A stretch of 5,990 nt of DNA from Candidatus Latescibacterota bacterium (GCA_018656855.1 JABHYP010000701.1:1-5990); one strand, 5' to 3'. Counted from the first letter of the stretch, positions 1 through 5,990 are shown. The notes: a model not told the origin generated them from the letters alone. Made by a program: numbers and translations.

Positions 1-605
1 ACAGTGAATTCATACTTGAAAAAATGAAACCGGGCGATATTCATACCCATAATTATGCCCGCCACATCTGCGTCCTCCAGCAAAACGGCAAACTTCACCC
101 GGATATTTTAAAGGCACAGAGGCAGGGGAAGATATTCGATGTGGGTCACGGAGGCGGAAGCCTTGTCTGGCGAAACGCCGTTCCAGCCATCAAGCAGGGA
201 TTTCTCCCCAACTCGCTCAGCACCGATCTTCATGCGGGAAGTGTTAAAGGCGCTATGGTTAACATGGTTAATGTCATGTCAAAGTTTCTCAATGTCGGGC
301 TTACACTCGAGCAGGTCATCGAGCGTTCTACAATAAATCCGGCTCGTGAAATCAATCATCCTGAACTGGGAAATCTTTCGGTCGGATCGACAGCGGATAT
401 TGCCATATTGAAATTAGAAAAAGGAAAATACACATTTCTCGACACAAGCGGTGGTAAGATTAAAGGCAATAAAAAACTCGAAAACTATATAACGGTTTAC
501 GGCGGAAGAATCGTTTTCGATCCCTACGGGATAAGTTATCCAAATTGGGAGGAAATTCCCAAAGATGACCAATACTGGGAAAATATATCCAAGCAATATT
601 ATTAA
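1..605 (+). CDS. Amidohydrolase, COG3964-like, C-terminal part (5' end outside window)
   Basis: The reading frame is open from base 3 to the TAA at 603-605, giving about 200 residues. The residues before the first ATG at 24 (SEFILEK) align with RELLLEK of the paralogue ending at 3522, so that ATG is internal and the gene begins upstream of the window. Visible parts are the strand-6 metal His in GDIHTH, the GHGGG loop, and the strand-8 catalytic Asp in LSTDLH (Asp codon 225-227). The composite-domain return follows (NPAREI, LGNLSVGSTADIAIL). The family hydrolyses amide or ester bonds with a metal centre; the substrate is unknown. The HxH pair, Lys and strand-5 His lie in the unseen part, so activity and any signal peptide cannot be judged. 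It is the first of three tandem paralogues. By eye it looks closer to the third copy than to the second in the C-terminal part. Confidence 0.9.
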   Translation, partial: SEFILEKMKPGDIHTHNYARHICVLQQNGKLHPDILKAQRQGKIFDVGHGGGSLVWRNAVPAIKQGFLPNSLSTDLHAGSVKGAMVNMVNVMSKFLNVGLTLEQVIERSTINPAREINHPELGNLSVGSTADIAILKLEKGKYTFLDTSGGKIKGNKKLENYITVYGGRIVFDPYGISYPNWEEIPKDDQYWENISKQYY

Positions 606-695
606 ACCCGATTAATTCATAATAATTTTTTACATAAAAAATAATGAAAAGATTAACAATCCGTTATGCCGAATTATGTAAAAAAATATTAATTG

Positions 696-724
696 CCCGG
701 GATGACGCGAATCATCTGGGTTTT
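696..724 (+). terminator. Terminator-like hairpin 1 after the first amidohydrolase
   Basis: GATGA (701-705) pairs with TCATC (712-716) around a six-base loop. The stem extends by a G-T pair and CCC/GGG with one bulged G, and is followed by TTTT at 721-724. The T tract is short, so alone it would be a weak intrinsic terminator. It lies about 90 bases past the stop at 605 and just before a second, better hairpin. Confidence 0.4.
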
Positions 725-730
725 CGCTGT

Positions 731-761
731 AGGGGTTTGATTCATCAAACCCTTACTTTTT
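731..761 (+). terminator. Probable rho-independent terminator after the first amidohydrolase
   Basis: AGGGGTTTGA (731-740) pairs with TCAAACCCTT (745-754) around a TTCA loop, with one G-T wobble. It is followed by ACTTTTT (755-761). The T tract is on the + strand side only, which matches the direction of the genes. The hairpin sits 126 bases beyond the stop at 605 and 67 bases before the next start, so it would separate the first amidohydrolase transcript from the next pair. A regulatory leader hairpin (attenuator) for the downstream gene is an alternative. Confidence 0.6.
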
Positions 762-827
762 ATAAAAAGAACCACTTAGCTTTTTACATCTGTAAAAGCA
801 TAAACTTTAACAGAAGGGAAAGGAACG

Positions 828-2144
828 ATGAAAAAACAGATATTACAATCGGTCTTCGGTAAAGTGGCTGTTGTTCTGTTTGCTGTTGTGGTTTCCGCCG
901 TTTCTGCACCGTCAGCAGCTCAATACGATATTCTTCTCAAGGGCGGTTATGTCATCGACCCGGCGAACAATATTAACAGCAAAATGGATGTTGCGGTTGA
1001 AAAAGGGAAAATCGCCCGCGTGGGAAGGAATATAACTGGCTCAGAGGCTGAAAAGGTGGTCGATGTTTCCGGTTACTATGTGACTCCAGGACTTATCGAT
1101 AATCATGTGCACTGTTTCAGCACTTTTCCGGGAAGGTATATTTCGGTCATAGCCGACCATCACCATTTCCAGTCAGGTGTTACCACTGTTGTTGATGCAG
1201 GCACTTCCGGAGCTCTGGACTTTCCTGTTTTCAAGAAAGAAATTGACCGTTCAAAAGTAAGGATACTGGCGTTTCTCAATATAGTCGCTCATGGAATGAA
1301 CGGAGATTATGAAAATGACCATACGGATTTTAACGTAAAACTGGCGGTTGAAACAGCAAAAAAATATCCGGATATTATAGTCGGACTAAAAACGGCCCAT
1401 TACAGAAATACTAATTTTGATGAATTTCACGGGCCCTGGACAATCGCAGACAGCGTTCTTGCGGCTGGACGCATTACCAACCTGCCGATAATGTATGACT
1501 TACATCCTGCGTCTGGATCAGGCCGTTATCCTGACCGCTCATTCCGCGATCTTGTTCTGAAAAAATTACGGCCGGGTGATATATATACCCACTGTTTTGC
1601 CTATCAGTTTCCGATAGTGCTCGAAAACGGGAAAGTAAATCCTGACGCAATAAAAGCTAAGGAGCGGGGGGTTTATTTTGACGTGGGCCACGGCGCCGGC
1701 GCTTTTACATTCCGGCGTGCTGTTCCGGCAATCAAGCAAGGATTCTATCCCTACTCGATCAGCACCGATCTTCATATCGGAAACGTAAACGGTCCTGTTG
1801 TGAATCTTGCAAATGTCATGTCAAAATTCCTCTGCATGGGGATGCCGCTTGAGGAAGTTATCCGATGCTCTACCATGAATCCCGCGCATGAGATCAACCG
1901 CCCGGACCTTGGTGCCCTCTCGGTAGGCGCTGTGGCTGATATTGCAGTGCTTGAACTCCACGAGGGAGAATTCGGTTACACCGATATCGGCAGAGGAAAA
2001 ATCATAGGCGATAAAAAACTAAAGTGCGTTTTGACGATGTTCGGCGGAGAAGTTGTATATAACCTTTCCGGAGTAAGCTATCCCCTCTGGCAGAATATTT
2101 CAAAAGATCACCGGTACTGGAGCAAACCAGTGCCCGGCAGGTAA
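828..2144 (+). CDS. Exported metal-dependent amidohydrolase, COG3964-like (Atu3266/EF_0837 group)
   Basis: The 438-residue product has a Sec signal peptide: Lys2-Lys3, a hydrophobic stretch at about 13-27, and likely cleavage near Ala30/Ala31 before QYDILL. The mature protein has the small beta domain (YDILLKGGYVIDP, 33-45), then the TIM-barrel. Expected metal ligands are all present: His93 and His95 (DNHVH), Lys188 (VGLKT, probably the carboxylated bridge), His226 (YDLHP), His255 (YTH) and Asp314 (STDLH). VTTVVDAGTSG (118-128) and LAFLNI (148-152) are hallmarks of this group. Members are predicted or shown to cleave esters or amides; Atu3266 is reported to act on acetyl-(R)-mandelate. The substrate here is unknown, and dihydroorotase or hydantoinase names would be over-annotation. 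The ATG at 828 is supported by a purine-rich AGAAGGGAAAGGAA region at 812-825 and by the signal peptide that begins there. The next paralogue follows after 58 bases, probably in the same transcript. Confidence 0.92.
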   Translation: MKKQILQSVFGKVAVVLFAVVVSAVSAPSAAQYDILLKGGYVIDPANNINSKMDVAVEKGKIARVGRNITGSEAEKVVDVSGYYVTPGLIDNHVHCFSTFPGRYISVIADHHHFQSGVTTVVDAGTSGALDFPVFKKEIDRSKVRILAFLNIVAHGMNGDYENDHTDFNVKLAVETAKKYPDIIVGLKTAHYRNTNFDEFHGPWTIADSVLAAGRITNLPIMYDLHPASGSGRYPDRSFRDLVLKKLRPGDIYTHCFAYQFPIVLENGKVNPDAIKAKERGVYFDVGHGAGAFTFRRAVPAIKQGFYPYSISTDLHIGNVNGPVVNLANVMSKFLCMGMPLEEVIRCSTMNPAHEINRPDLGALSVGAVADIAVLELHEGEFGYTDIGRGKIIGDKKLKCVLTMFGGEVVYNLSGVSYPLWQNISKDHRYWSKPVPGR

Positions 2145-2187
2145 TATGCCCGCCGGTTTGATGCTGGTAAAACATAATACTGAAAAT

Positions 2188-2205
2188 GGAAGAAATTGTA
2201 CGATG
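2188..2205 (+). promoter_or_regulatory. Ribosome binding site deciding the start of the third amidohydrolase
   Basis: GGAAG at 2188-2192 lies 10 bases before the ATG at 2203. An in-frame ATG also exists at 2146, two bases after the previous stop. Using it would put 19 polar residues ahead of a textbook signal peptide that begins MKKF at 2203. The downstream start is therefore preferred. Confidence 0.6.
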
Positions 2206-3522
2206 AAGAAATTTATTTCAGTTTTATTCAATTTATTTGTGTTTGTTTCTATGGTTTCCGCTGTCCGGGCACAGGTAAACACAAAATACGATATACTCCT
2301 CAAGGGTGGGCATGTAATCGATCCGGCAAACAACATTAACAGCATAATGAATGTTGCAGTTGCGGATGGTAAAATCGCCCGTATCGATACAAGTATTCCG
2401 GCTTCTGAAGCGAAGAAAGTTATAGATGTATCAGGTTACTACGTAACTCCCGGCCTGATTGACATTCATGTTCACTGCTTTCATAATTCTCCCGTAAAGA
2501 GTTATCAGATTTCTGTGATAGCCGATCACCACCATTTCTCATCCGGAGTAACGACCGTTGTCGATGCGGGAACTTCGGGAGCGGATACCTTTGAATCATT
2601 TAAGGAGGTTATCGACCGCTCAAAAGTCAGGATACTCGCTTTTTTGAATATAGCTGCGCCGGGAATGGGCCCTGCCGAAATGGAGCCGCCGGAGTTTAAT
2701 GTCAAGCGTGCGGTCGAGACTGCAAAAAAATATCCCGATAACATAGTCGGATTCAAAACCGCTCATTATTTTGAGATAAGCACGAAAAGACGCTTCGATG
2801 CGGCTCACCCGCCTTGGGCGTCTGTAGACAGTGTTCTTGTGGCAGCACGCCTGGCGGGTCTCCCTGTGATGTATGATGCCCATCCTAAACCGCCGGAGGG
2901 AGGGTATCCCGCACGTTCCTTAAGGGAGCTTCTACTCGAAAAAATGCGGCCTGGTGACATTTTTACACATATTTTCTACCGCGGTTTTCCTGTAGTGGAT
3001 AAGAATGGAATGGTCAATCCCGATGTGTTCAAGGCGCGGGAACGCGGAGTGGTTTTCGATATCGGGCATGGACAAGCCGCTTTCGCGTTTAAATATGCGA
3101 TTCCGGCTATAAAGCAGGGATTTCCGCCCAATTCTATCAGTACCGACTTACATATTGGGAATGTCAACGGCCCTGTATTGAACATGGCGAATGTCATGTC
3201 AAAATTTCTCAACATCGGAATGACGATAGAGGATGTTATTCAATGTTCGACAACAAATCCTGCAAAAACGATTAACCGTCCCGAACTAGGGAACCTGTCC
3301 GTGGGATCGACCGCTGATATTGCAGTACTTAAAGTGTTAACCGGCGATTTCGGTTATACTGATTGCGGAAGAGGAAAAATCAAGGGCGATAAGAAAATCC
3401 AGTGTGCCCTGACGCTTTTCGGCGGAAAGGTGGTATTTGATATTTCGGGAATCAGTTACCCACTCTGGCAGGATATTCCAAAAGACGACAGGTACTGGCA
3501 GAGACCACCGCAAGAATGGTGA
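2203..3522 (+). CDS. Exported metal-dependent amidohydrolase, COG3964-like, third tandem paralogue
   Basis: From the ATG at 2203 the product is 439 residues, almost the same length as its upstream neighbour and, by eye, roughly two-thirds identical to it. The signal peptide has Lys2-Lys3, a hydrophobic core at about 5-20, and a VRA site with cleavage after Ala23. All expected metal ligands are present: His89 and His91 (DIHVH), Lys185 (VGFKT), His227 (YDAHP), His256 (FTH) and Asp315 (STDLH). VTTVVDAGTSGADTF (116-130) and LAFLNI (145-150) place it in the COG3964 group. The segment between LAFLNI and Lys185 and the segment around 190-205 differ most from the second copy. These loops are likely to shape the active-site mouth, so a different substrate preference is plausible. 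The protein probably acts in the periplasm or outside the cell. The true substrate is not readable from sequence. Confidence 0.92.
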   Translation: MKKFISVLFNLFVFVSMVSAVRAQVNTKYDILLKGGHVIDPANNINSIMNVAVADGKIARIDTSIPASEAKKVIDVSGYYVTPGLIDIHVHCFHNSPVKSYQISVIADHHHFSSGVTTVVDAGTSGADTFESFKEVIDRSKVRILAFLNIAAPGMGPAEMEPPEFNVKRAVETAKKYPDNIVGFKTAHYFEISTKRRFDAAHPPWASVDSVLVAARLAGLPVMYDAHPKPPEGGYPARSLRELLLEKMRPGDIFTHIFYRGFPVVDKNGMVNPDVFKARERGVVFDIGHGQAAFAFKYAIPAIKQGFPPNSISTDLHIGNVNGPVLNMANVMSKFLNIGMTIEDVIQCSTTNPAKTINRPELGNLSVGSTADIAVLKVLTGDFGYTDCGRGKIKGDKKIQCALTLFGGKVVFDISGISYPLWQDIPKDDRYWQRPPQEW

Positions 3523-3597
3523 TTCGCCAATTGTTGCTTGAATACCTGAAGTTGCCGCTTAAATATGTTATATATTTATTAAAATTTGCCCGGCCTC

Positions 3598-3616
3598 CTG
3601 ATTTATTCTGATTTAT
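3598..3616. repeat. Tandem CTGATTTAT direct repeat
   Basis: CTGATTTAT occurs at 3598-3606 and again at 3608-3616, a 10-base period. It lies in the gap between the third amidohydrolase and hrcA, ends where an inverted repeat begins, and is upstream of the predicted hrcA promoter. The period is about one helical turn, which would suit a protein binding one DNA face, but the pair is short and AT-rich and may be chance. Confidence 0.5.
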
Positions 3617-3640
3617 GTTTTTCCGGTGGAGGGAAAAACA
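3616..3640. repeat. 9-bp inverted repeat upstream of the hrcA promoter
   Basis: TGTTTTTCC (3616-3624) is perfectly complementary to GGAAAAACA (3632-3640) around a seven-base spacer. It ends 14 bases before the predicted -35 box. There is no T tract after it on either strand, so it is not a typical terminator. It could be an RNA 3'-end hairpin of the amidohydrolase transcript or a regulator site upstream of hrcA. Confidence 0.5.
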
Positions 3641-3654
3641 GGGAATGGTCACGC

Positions 3655-3683
3655 TTGACTTTGTTTTAAGAATTCGGTATTTT
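3655..3683 (+). promoter_or_regulatory. Predicted sigma70-type promoter of hrcA
   Basis: TTGACT (3655-3660) and TATTTT (3678-3683) are separated by exactly 17 bases. Transcription would begin near 3690, leaving a leader of about 60 bases before the hrcA ATG at 3752. The leader contains a small hairpin, GCGG-CAAT-CCGC, at 3721-3732. No CIRCE sequence overlaps this promoter. The box match is good, but no experimental evidence is available. Confidence 0.5.
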
Positions 3684-3751
3684 TATAAAGCTAATTAAAA
3701 GAATTTATTACAACGCGAAAGCGGCAATCCGCACACGGGATAAGTTCCATT

Positions 3752-4789
3752 ATGTCGACTTATATTCGGGAAAGACGTAACAGTATCATAGAGGCTGTGG
3801 TTATAACCTATATGGCAACCGGCGAACCGGTAGGTTCAGCGTTTATTGCCGGTAAATGCGGTCTCGGCCTGAGCTCGGCAAGCATCCGTTCGATTATGAA
3901 ATCGCTCGAGGTAGAAGGATTTTTAACTCAGCCGCATACCTCGGCCGGCCGTGTGCCGACTGTCAAATGTTACCGGTATTATGTCAGGCATCTGATGCCT
4001 GAAATGAATCTTCCTGAAATTGAACGGGAGACTCTCAAAAGAATAATTGAAGACCGGATGAAAGAATATGATGCGGATATGTTTATGCACCATGTGGCCA
4101 CAGTCCTTTCCGAGGTAACCGACCTTGTCGGTGTTGCTGTGGCGCCGGGATTTGAGCGGGGTATTTTCAACAGGTTGGAGATTGTTAATCTCGGCGGGTC
4201 GAGATATATGCTTATCATATCATTGAAAAACGGTTTGGTAAATACCATCAATATCACCCTGGATCGTATAATTCCAAGGCGGAAAATTGAGGAAACCGCC
4301 CGACTTCTTACTAACAGGCTTTCCGGATTGACAATATCGGAGATAAAAAAATCCATTGGCCGCCGGCTCAAGGATGTTTCCGGGGGAGATCTGAAACTGG
4401 TTGAGGTTATTCTCACGAAGAGAGATCGGATTTTCAGTTTTTCCGATGACAGAAACGTTCATATAGCGGGGCTTTCAAGAGCCCTTGCACATCCCGATTT
4501 CGAACCGGTTGACCATTCACTGAAACTTGTGGACATGTTTGAACATAAAAACGAAATTGCTAAAGCGCTCAAGCTGGCGGCACAGGATGAAAGCGATGTT
4601 TCAATTCATATTGGCGGAAGAGGGCCGTGGGGTTCAAATCCTCCCTTGTCACTGGTTTCAGCCATGTACCACACGGGAACGGTGGCTGGAGTTATTGGTG
4701 TTATCGGCCCAGCGCGTATCCAGTATCCGAAACTTTCAGCGCTTATGAGGTATGCCGCTACAATCACTTCGCATTTCTATTCATCCTGA
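3752..4789 (+). CDS. hrcA: Heat-inducible transcription repressor HrcA
   Basis: The 345-residue product has the usual HrcA length and plan. An N-terminal winged helix lies at about 1-75 (TGEPVGS at 23-29, then GLGLSSASIR at 37-46, QPHTSAGRVPT at 60-70 and YRYYV at 74-78). A GAF-like middle region follows. The conserved C-terminal dimerisation end carries SLVSAMY (300-306) and GVIGVIGPARIQY (313-325). HrcA is a cytoplasmic dimer that represses chaperone genes by binding CIRCE and is kept active by GroEL. The predicted recognition helix reads SSASIRSIMKSLE, whereas the family usually has SSATIRN(D/E)M. A Cys replaces the common Gly before YRYYV. The ATG start fits the family N-terminus. The upstream ribosome site is weak (CGGGA at 3736-3740). 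It is followed by grpE after 273 bases. Confidence 0.95.
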   Translation: MSTYIRERRNSIIEAVVITYMATGEPVGSAFIAGKCGLGLSSASIRSIMKSLEVEGFLTQPHTSAGRVPTVKCYRYYVRHLMPEMNLPEIERETLKRIIEDRMKEYDADMFMHHVATVLSEVTDLVGVAVAPGFERGIFNRLEIVNLGGSRYMLIISLKNGLVNTINITLDRIIPRRKIEETARLLTNRLSGLTISEIKKSIGRRLKDVSGGDLKLVEVILTKRDRIFSFSDDRNVHIAGLSRALAHPDFEPVDHSLKLVDMFEHKNEIAKALKLAAQDESDVSIHIGGRGPWGSNPPLSLVSAMYHTGTVAGVIGVIGPARIQYPKLSALMRYAATITSHFYSS

Positions 4790-4835
4790 CAGGGTAAAAT
4801 CGAATGTTCGCCCGTTAACAGCAACATTATATTAT

Positions 4836-4852
4836 AATCTGGTTACCAGATT
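4836..4852. repeat. 17-bp dyad after hrcA (weak terminator or operator)
   Basis: AATCTGGT (4836-4843) is the exact reverse complement of ACCAGATT (4845-4852), with one central base. As RNA it would form a seven-bp stem with a three-base loop, followed by GTGTTTTT, a weak terminator 47 bases after the hrcA stop. As DNA, its near-perfect symmetry resembles a repressor site upstream of grpE. The remaining gap to grpE (4853-5062) is AT-rich, and I see no convincing promoter or small gene in it. Confidence 0.5.
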
Positions 4853-5062
4853 GTGTTTTTGGAACTTTTCTTTTATTGTGTTGTTTAATGAAGCTGTAAG
4901 ATTTTTTTGGTTTAACTCAGAATAAAAAAATCAAATAAGAATTTAACATAGTATGGACACAGAAAATACGTTTAATAATAGATTCTTTTAGAAGTAATAA
5001 AAAAGTGTATGCAGTAATACCGTAAGCCGAATAATTTATGTAATATCAAGAGGTCAGTATTT

Positions 5063-5704
5063 ATGGCAGATAAAAAGAGAAAATCCCACCATACAAAAGA
5101 AGCGGAAGAAAAAATAACAACTGAAGACTCCGGGCAGAAAAAGGAAATTGTAGAATTGCAGGATGAAGCTGAAACCAGGAAAGAACAGGCAGCCACGGAC
5201 GGAGTTGATACAAAAAAACAGGAAATAAAAGAAACAACCGATGTGACAGAAGAAGAGCCTGAAGCGCCCTCTGCTGAAGAAAGGTTTACAGCTCTTAATG
5301 ATAGGTATCTCAGGCTTCTGGCCGAGTATGATAACTACCGGAAGAGAACCGAGCGTGAAAAAATAGAGCTTATCAGCACCGCATCTGAAAACCTCATGAT
5401 TGGGCTTTTACCTGTTCTCGACAATCTCGACAGGGCAACCGAACACAAAAACGATAAAGCGTCGTTTGAAGAATATGTAAAAGGGATAGCGATCATTGAG
5501 GATCAGTTCCGGGCAGCGCTCTCCAAGGATGGTCTTGAGACGATAGAAGCTGTCGGCAAACCGTTTGATCCGGTGATTCATGAAGCGGTAACGCAGATTG
5601 AGACCGATGAATTCGAGTCGGGTATCGTGAGCGCTGAAGTGGAAAAAGGGTATATGCTATTCGGCAAGGTGATACGTCATCCAAAGGTTATAGTTAGTAA
5701 ATAA
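5063..5704 (+). CDS. grpE: GrpE, nucleotide exchange factor for DnaK
   Basis: The 213-residue product has a long, highly charged and probably disordered N-terminus (1-70, rich in Lys and Glu). A predicted coiled-coil helix with LLAEYDNYRKRTEREK (85-100) comes next. The core motif LLPVLDNLDRA (115-125) and the C-terminal beta domain follow, with GLETIEAVGKPFDPVIHEAV (157-176) and GYMLFGKVIRHPKVIVSK (196-213). GrpE dimers release ADP from DnaK and act as a thermosensor in the cytoplasm. The ATG is preceded by AAGAGG (5048-5053) nine bases upstream, a good ribosome site. The C-terminal end has RHPKVIVSK where many family members read RPA(M/K)V.VSK, a mild variation. The dnaJ start follows 72 bases later. 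Confidence 0.96.
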   Translation: MADKKRKSHHTKEAEEKITTEDSGQKKEIVELQDEAETRKEQAATDGVDTKKQEIKETTDVTEEEPEAPSAEERFTALNDRYLRLLAEYDNYRKRTEREKIELISTASENLMIGLLPVLDNLDRATEHKNDKASFEEYVKGIAIIEDQFRAALSKDGLETIEAVGKPFDPVIHEAVTQIETDEFESGIVSAEVEKGYMLFGKVIRHPKVIVSK

Positions 5705-5705
5705 T

Positions 5706-5738
5706 ATCATATTAACCATGTAAAACGGTTAATATGAT
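5706..5738. promoter_or_regulatory. Perfect 12-bp inverted repeat with 9-base spacer between grpE and dnaJ
   Basis: ATCATATTAACC (5706-5717) is exactly complementary to GGTTAATATGAT (5727-5738), separated by nine bases. No T tract follows, so it is not an ordinary terminator. The spacer length equals that of CIRCE (9-bp arms, 9-base spacer), but the arm sequence is unlike CIRCE's TTAGCACTC. It lies two bases after the grpE stop and 38 bases before dnaJ. It may be an operator, possibly for HrcA, or an mRNA hairpin that sets the relative levels of GrpE and DnaJ. The repeat is directly seen; its role is inference. Confidence 0.6.
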
Positions 5739-5776
5739 CCTTGAAATCTGAAATTTTCAAAATAAGAGTAAAATAA

Positions 5777-5990
5777 ATGGGAAAAGATTATTATCAAATT
5801 CTCGGTGTCGATAAAACCGCATCGGATGATGAAATAAAAAAAGCATATCGCAAGATGGCTCTTAAATACCACCCCGACAGAACAAAAGAGGACAAGCAGG
5901 CTGAAGCAAAATTCAAAAAAACTGCTGAAGCCTATGAGGTTCTCTCCGACCCGGATAAAAAGGCAAAATATGATCGGTTCGGTGAAGAAG
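5777..5990 (+). CDS. dnaJ: Chaperone DnaJ, N-terminal J domain (3' end outside window)
   Basis: Seventy-one residues are visible, starting MGKDYYQILGVDKTAS and running to DRFGEE at the window end. This is a J domain with helix II (DEIKKAYRKMALKYH), the essential HPD at residues 32-34, and helix III through AEAYEVLSDPDKKAKYD. DnaJ stimulates DnaK ATP hydrolysis and delivers substrates to it. The loop after HPD reads RTKEDKQ, where many DnaJ proteins have RNPGDK. Position next to grpE and ending RFGEE favour true DnaJ over a CbpA-like protein, but the Gly/Phe and zinc-finger regions needed for proof are outside the window. The ribosome site is weak (AAGAG, about 5763-5767). Confidence 0.92.
   Translation, partial: MGKDYYQILGVDKTASDDEIKKAYRKMALKYHPDRTKEDKQAEAKFKKTAEAYEVLSDPDKKAKYDRFGEE

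Noticed and set aside
270..283. AATGTCATGTCAAA shared at 270-283, 1812-1825 and 3190-3203 as a DNA repeat element
   Set aside because: It encodes the same conserved residues (NVMSK) in each paralogue, so it is explained by gene duplication rather than a separate repeat.
644..862. 72-residue open frame in the gap before the second amidohydrolase
   Set aside because: It spans both terminator-like hairpins, overlaps the well-supported start at 828, has no clear ribosome site and shows no recognisable domain.
2146..2202. Upstream in-frame start for the third amidohydrolase
   Set aside because: It would add 19 polar residues before a complete signal peptide; the paralogue starts directly with its signal peptide.
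3560..3578. TAAATAT/ATATTTA inverted repeat after the third amidohydrolase as a terminator
   Set aside because: The seven-bp stem is entirely A and T and lacks a following T tract; such repeats arise easily by chance in AT-rich gaps.
3979..4416. 145-residue open frame on the minus strand inside hrcA
   Set aside because: It is wholly antisense to a strong HrcA coding sequence, with no recognisable motifs; it is a shadow of the real gene.
3523..5776. Canonical CIRCE operator (TTAGCACTC-N9-GAGTGCTAA)
   Set aside because: I looked in all three gaps around hrcA, grpE and dnaJ; neither arm is present.

Overview
The window reads as bacterial chromosome of moderate GC, and every supported gene is on the + strand. 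Two blocks sit side by side. Positions 1-3522 hold three tandem paralogous amidohydrolases, the first cut by the window edge. Positions 3752-5990 hold the heat-shock genes hrcA, grpE and dnaJ, the last cut by the window edge. The two complete amidohydrolases have Sec-type signal peptides, which suggests a Gram-negative host that exports them. The order hrcA-grpE-dnaJ without dnaK between them recalls Chlorobi/FCB-type genomes from memory. This is a weak lineage hint, not an assignment.

Amidohydrolase block: the proteins resemble the COG3964 group (Atu3266/EF_0837-type metal-dependent amidohydrolases, often annotated as dihydroorotase-like or deacetylase). The complete copies retain the full set of expected metal ligands (HxH, Lys, His, His, Asp). 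The substrate cannot be read from sequence. Copies 2 and 3 are 58 bases apart and probably co-transcribed. Copy 1 is separated from copy 2 by 222 bases containing two consecutive terminator-like hairpins, so it probably ends its own transcript.

The 229-base gap before hrcA holds a tandem 9-base repeat, a 9-bp inverted repeat and a good sigma70-type promoter (TTGACT-N17-TATTTT).

Heat-shock block: HrcA is the repressor that normally binds the CIRCE operator, while GrpE and DnaJ are cochaperones of DnaK. No CIRCE sequence is present in the window. HrcA's predicted recognition helix departs from the usual family motif. A perfect 12-bp inverted repeat with a 9-base spacer, the same spacer length as CIRCE, lies between grpE and dnaJ. 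A divergent HrcA operator is a reasonable but unproven reading. I see no mobile element, CRISPR array, tRNA or rRNA, and no wholly unknown system. The best candidates for novelty are the exported amidohydrolase cluster and the possible altered HrcA operator.
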